From the NCBI RefSeq assembly GCF_009650135.1, contig NZ_CP045871.1, positions 1,674,001-1,738,000 on the forward strand: a stretch of 64,000 nt of DNA, given 5' to 3'. The stretch is from Litorivicinus lipolyticus. Lineage in GTDB: Bacteria; Pseudomonadota; Gammaproteobacteria; Pseudomonadales; Litorivicinaceae. Every line of letters begins with the position of its first letter. Position 1 is the stretch's first letter. Positions 61,194 through 64,000 of this stretch are shown here, piece after piece. Below the pieces are notes generated by a model. It saw nothing but the letters and a program-made list of their open reading frames with translations, was not told where the DNA came from and made no database searches. The translations under genes and the position numbers were made by a program.

Positions 61194-61567
61194 AACCAAC
61201 ATCACCGGTGCCAATTCCAAGCGGTGCCCGCCGCTGGACATTTGCCTTTAAAAACTCGCTCAAAGGTCTTCGTTACGCCGTCAAACATCAGGCCGCGGTG
61301 CGCGAGGAGCTGATCGCCTTAGCCGCCTCGGTACCGCTGGCCCTGTGGTTGATCGACTCGATCGCAGCGCGTTTGGCAGCGGTCCTGAGCGTGGTGTTCG
61401 TGCTGATCGTAGAGATCATCAATTCGGCCATCGAAACCACCTTGGACCGGGTCTCGACCGAATTCAATCAACTGACCGGTGCCGCTAAAGACATGGGCTC
61501 CCTTGCGGTGCTGCTCGCCATGGCGGTCTCGGCGGCAATTTGGACCTATGGAATCGCCTTAACATGA
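61190..61567 (+). CDS. dgkA: Diacylglycerol kinase
   Basis: A small membrane kinase of 125 residues with three helices from ATG 61190. The family signature EIINSAIETTLDRVS is complete, with RYAVKHQAAVREELIALAAS before it. It recycles diacylglycerol, the by-product of phosphoethanolamine transfer from phosphatidylethanolamine, which explains the link with eptA next to it. Its stop overlaps the eptA start as ATGA. Confidence 0.92.
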   Translation: MKPTSPVPIPSGARRWTFAFKNSLKGLRYAVKHQAAVREELIALAASVPLALWLIDSIAARLAAVLSVVFVLIVEIINSAIETTLDRVSTEFNQLTGAAKDMGSLAVLLAMAVSAAIWTYGIALT

Positions 61568-63144
61568 CCCCACAATACCGACTGATCGCGCTGTTTAGTC
61601 TGGCATTTGCCGGCCTCTACAACGCAGTATTTTTTAACCAGTTCGCTCGGGTTTACCCATTCAGCGTGGACGCTTTGTCGTTTTACATCGCGATCTTTGG
61701 GCTGATATGGGCAGCGCACGCGCTGATCTTGGGCCTACTCAGCTCACGCTACAGCCTGAAACCCTTGCTGGTGCTTTTTGCCTTAACCGGTGGCGCGTGC
61801 GCCTACTTTATGGCGACCTATGGCGTGGTCATTGATGCAGCCATGATCGACAGCCTGGCGGCAACGGACGGTGCCGAAGCGGCCGGACTGATGAGCGTAA
61901 AAATGCTCGCATATAACCTAGGATTAGGCGCCCTGCCGGCTTGGCTTATTGTCACTCGCACCGTTCGCTTTCGAACGACGCTGGTCGAGTTACGCGCCAA
62001 ATTCTTGTTTACGGCGCTGACGCTGGCTGTCGCCGGGCTGAGCATTGGCTCCCACAGCGCCGACTTCGCGTCGTTCTTTCGCGAACACAAAACCGTGCGC
62101 TATTACACCAATCCGATTGGTCCCCTGTACGCCGCGATCGCCTGGGCACGCGACCAATCCACACGCCCCCGCGGCAACATGATCGCCAGCGCGGTCAGCA
62201 CCGACGCCATCATCGACGAGCACGCCGAGCACGGTGCGGACCGCGAGCTAATCGTCATGATCGTTGGCGAGACCGCGCGTGCGGATCACTTCGAGCTGAA
62301 TGGATACGCCCGCGCCACCAACCCACGATTGAGCGGGCGCGACGACCTGGTGTCGTTCCACCAAATTAGCTCATGTGGCACGTCCACCGCGGTCTCGGTG
62401 CCGTGCATGTTTTCGCCGGATACCCGCAGCGAGTTCGACGGCGACTCGATATACCTGCGCGAGAACGCATTGGATGTATTGACTCGGCTGGGGGTTAACG
62501 TGCTCTGGCGTGATAACAACTCGTCCTCGAAAGGCGTCGCCAAACGCGTCCGCTACGAAGACTTTCGATCGCCCGAGCGCAATCCTGTGTGCGACCCCGA
62601 GTGCCGCGACGTCGGCATGCTGGACGGCTTGGACCGCTACGTTGAAGAACACCCCACCGGCGACATCCTGATCGTGCTGCACCAGATGGGCAATCACGGC
62701 CCGGAGTACTTCAAACGCTACCCAGCCGCCTTTGAACACTTCACCCCGACCTGCCAAACCAACCAATTGGGTGATTGCAGCCGCGAAGCAATCATCAATG
62801 CTTACGACAATGCCCTGCGCTACACGGATCACTTCATTGCCGAGAGCATCGATTGGCTGGAAGGCTATCCGAGCTTTGAAACAGCGCTGTTGTATGTCAG
62901 CGACCACGGCGAATCACTGGGTGAAAACGGCTTGTACCTGCACGGCATGCCATACACGTTTGCGCCCGAGTCCCAGACCCAGGTGCCGGCCATCTTGTGG
63001 ACCGGTGCACGCTATGACCTGCAAGCAGGCGATCTGGTCGCCGCAGCCGATGCGGCGCACTCCCACGATCAGGTGTATTGCACCTTGTTGACCCTGTTTG
63101 AAGTGGCCACTCACGAGTGTGGCCGCGGCTTGCTGTCGCCCTAA
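61564..63144 (+). CDS. eptA: Lipid A phosphoethanolamine transferase
   Basis: An inner-membrane enzyme of 526 residues: about five helices in the first 170, then a periplasmic sulfatase-fold domain. Catalytic Thr in IVGETARADHFELNGYAR, zinc ligands in the VSDHGESLGENG segment and HGMPYTFAPESQTQVP. Cys residues (SSCGTSTAVSVPCMF; CDPECRD; CQTNQLGDC) are likely paired by disulfides as in EptA/MCR. It adds phosphoethanolamine to lipid A phosphates, which lowers sensitivity to polymyxin-type peptides. Confidence 0.93.
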   Translation: MTPQYRLIALFSLAFAGLYNAVFFNQFARVYPFSVDALSFYIAIFGLIWAAHALILGLLSSRYSLKPLLVLFALTGGACAYFMATYGVVIDAAMIDSLAATDGAEAAGLMSVKMLAYNLGLGALPAWLIVTRTVRFRTTLVELRAKFLFTALTLAVAGLSIGSHSADFASFFREHKTVRYYTNPIGPLYAAIAWARDQSTRPRGNMIASAVSTDAIIDEHAEHGADRELIVMIVGETARADHFELNGYARATNPRLSGRDDLVSFHQISSCGTSTAVSVPCMFSPDTRSEFDGDSIYLRENALDVLTRLGVNVLWRDNNSSSKGVAKRVRYEDFRSPERNPVCDPECRDVGMLDGLDRYVEEHPTGDILIVLHQMGNHGPEYFKRYPAAFEHFTPTCQTNQLGDCSREAIINAYDNALRYTDHFIAESIDWLEGYPSFETALLYVSDHGESLGENGLYLHGMPYTFAPESQTQVPAILWTGARYDLQAGDLVAAADAAHSHDQVYCTLLTLFEVATHECGRGLLSP

Positions 63145-63205
63145 TACGATAAACAGCGCTCGCGGCGCGTGTTAATATCTATTCAAATTTGAGAGGAGAT
63201 CCACC

Positions 63206-63361
63206 ATGACCGAACCCAAAGAACGCTCCAAGTCACTCAACGAAAAACTGCCAGGCGGCCTGTCCGGCGTCAAAGATCCCAAGCGTCAAATCGATGGTTG
63301 GGTCGGACTGGGCATCGGTTTGGCCGTGGTTGTGCTGTTGTTGGTTTATTCACAAAGCTAG
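63206..63361 (+). CDS. Small single-helix membrane protein
   Basis: A protein of 51 residues with GAGAGGAG six to ten bases before its ATG. A charged start (TEPKERSKSLNEKLPGGLSG) is followed by one hydrophobic helix (GWVGLGIGLAVVVLLLVYS). It has no match I know. The strong ribosome site and clean topology support a real gene; the function is unknown. Confidence 0.6.
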   Translation: MTEPKERSKSLNEKLPGGLSGVKDPKRQIDGWVGLGIGLAVVVLLLVYSQS

Positions 63362-63384
63362 GTTCTCACCGCAGTAAGGAATCG

Positions 63385-63981
63385 ATGCTTATGTGGAATG
63401 AAAAGTTCGCCGGTGACGCCTACTTTTACGGTGTCGCGCCCTGCGAGTGGCTGGTTATGAATCGCCACCGCTACCCAACCGGCGGCCGCGCCTTGGCGAT
63501 TGGGGATGGCGAGGGTCGCAACGGCGTCTACCTGGCATCGCTGGGCCTGGACACGACCAGCCTGGATCAGTCCGAGGTCGGACTGGCCAAGGCCGAAAAA
63601 CTCGCGGCGGCGCGCGCGGTTGAATTATCCACTTGGCATGCCGACCTGGCCGACATTGAGCTGGCGACGGATCACTATGACGTGATCGTCGCGATCTACG
63701 CGCATTTGCCGCAGCCGCTGCGCGCGCACACCCATGCCGCCTGCGCCCGGGCGCTCAAACCCGGCGGTTTATTCGTGCTCGAAGCCTTTCATCCCAAGCA
63801 ACTCAATTACCGTTCCGGTGGCCCTAAAATTGTCGATCTGTTGTACCGCGCGGAAGACGTTTGTTCCGAGCTGCATGGGTTGACGGTGCTGGACGCCCAG
63901 GAAGGCCTGACACAGTTGGCCGAAGGCACGGGGCACCGCGGCCCGGGCTACGTGACGCGCGTGGTGGCACGCCGGGACTGA
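63385..63981 (+). CDS. SAM-dependent class I methyltransferase
   Basis: A protein of about 198 residues from ATG 63385 (or 63391; AAGGA precedes). It opens with WNEKFAGDAYFYGVAPCEWL, then the SAM-binding loop (GRALAIGDGEGRNGVYLASL) and the DQSEVGLAKA acidic loop, and a C-terminal beta region. This resembles the TehB/Tam-like small-molecule methyltransferases that act on thiol or tellurite-type substrates. The substrate is not predictable. It ends close to the window end. Confidence 0.85.
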   Translation: MLMWNEKFAGDAYFYGVAPCEWLVMNRHRYPTGGRALAIGDGEGRNGVYLASLGLDTTSLDQSEVGLAKAEKLAAARAVELSTWHADLADIELATDHYDVIVAIYAHLPQPLRAHTHAACARALKPGGLFVLEAFHPKQLNYRSGGPKIVDLLYRAEDVCSELHGLTVLDAQEGLTQLAEGTGHRGPGYVTRVVARRD

Positions 63982-64000
63982 TCCCATTCGTGCCAACTCC

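Overview
The window looks like a chromosome segment of a gammaproteobacterium, probably marine or aquatic. The evidence is a Zur/ZnuABC locus, an EptA-DgkA-PAP2 lipid A locus, an rml-type O-antigen cluster with an EPS-associated MarR regulator, and an RfaH-like antiterminator with an ops element. I cannot name the species. It has four parts: a prophage (1-32068), a surface-polysaccharide locus (32070-55278), a recombinase-ParB block set inside that locus (46535-50183), and chromosomal zinc-uptake and lipid A genes (57182-64000) joined to the rest through a short scar.

Prophage, 1-32068. This is a tailed siphovirus-type element with a lambda-like head. From left to right it has: a replication module (helicase, DUF6511 protein, Cas4-like nuclease, primase-helicase, RuvC-like resolvase, DUF6362 regulator); a 337-base gap with a terminator and a possible cos region; an M15 endolysin; a ParB-methyltransferase; three small genes on the opposite strand; Nu1-like and GpA-like terminase; gpW, portal, an S49 protease with a nested scaffold, gpD-, gpE- and FII-like head proteins; tail terminator, tail tube, frameshifted tail chaperones and tape measure; two long paralogous RCC1-propeller tail proteins; NlpC/P60 and J-like tip proteins; and a holin pair. 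No integrase or repressor is visible, so the left end lies outside. The large terminase has a one-base frameshift, so the phage is either defective or the sequence has an error there.

Polysaccharide locus. The minus-strand operon starts at a MarR/EPS regulator whose leader carries an ops element. It runs through rmlB-rmlA-rmlC-rmlD, then a 3-amino-3,6-dideoxyhexose pathway (keto-isomerase, ankyrin-tailed formyltransferase, aminotransferase), a flippase, a glycosyltransferase and a probable polymerase. A two-gene plus-strand island (DUF1972 glycosyltransferase, hexapeptide acyltransferase) separates these from an epimerase and a phosphoglycosyl transferase. With the WbpM-like dehydratase at 53344-55278, those two suggest initiation on QuiNAc. 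Wzz and a WaaL/Wzy-type protein lie nearby. A degraded second rmlA tail between rmlD and the aminosugar genes points to recombination replacing the serotype-specific part.

Regulatory and mobile block. An HTH-RfaH fusion (its Shine-Dalgarno buried in a hairpin), a large serine recombinase and two ParB-like proteins lie head to tail between the O-antigen operon and waaL/wzz. The recombinase-ParB-ParB set looks like a compact mobile or DNA-rearranging module and is the least explained part of the window.

Right side. At 55.4-57.2 kb there are an excisionase-like HTH gene, two unknown genes and a truncated DUF423 gene marking the join to higher-GC DNA. Beyond it are znuA (a His-rich loop built from a 9-base tandem repeat), zur, znuC (His tail) and znuB around two Zur-box-like palindromes, then a PAP2-dgkA-eptA operon, a tiny membrane protein and a methyltransferase.
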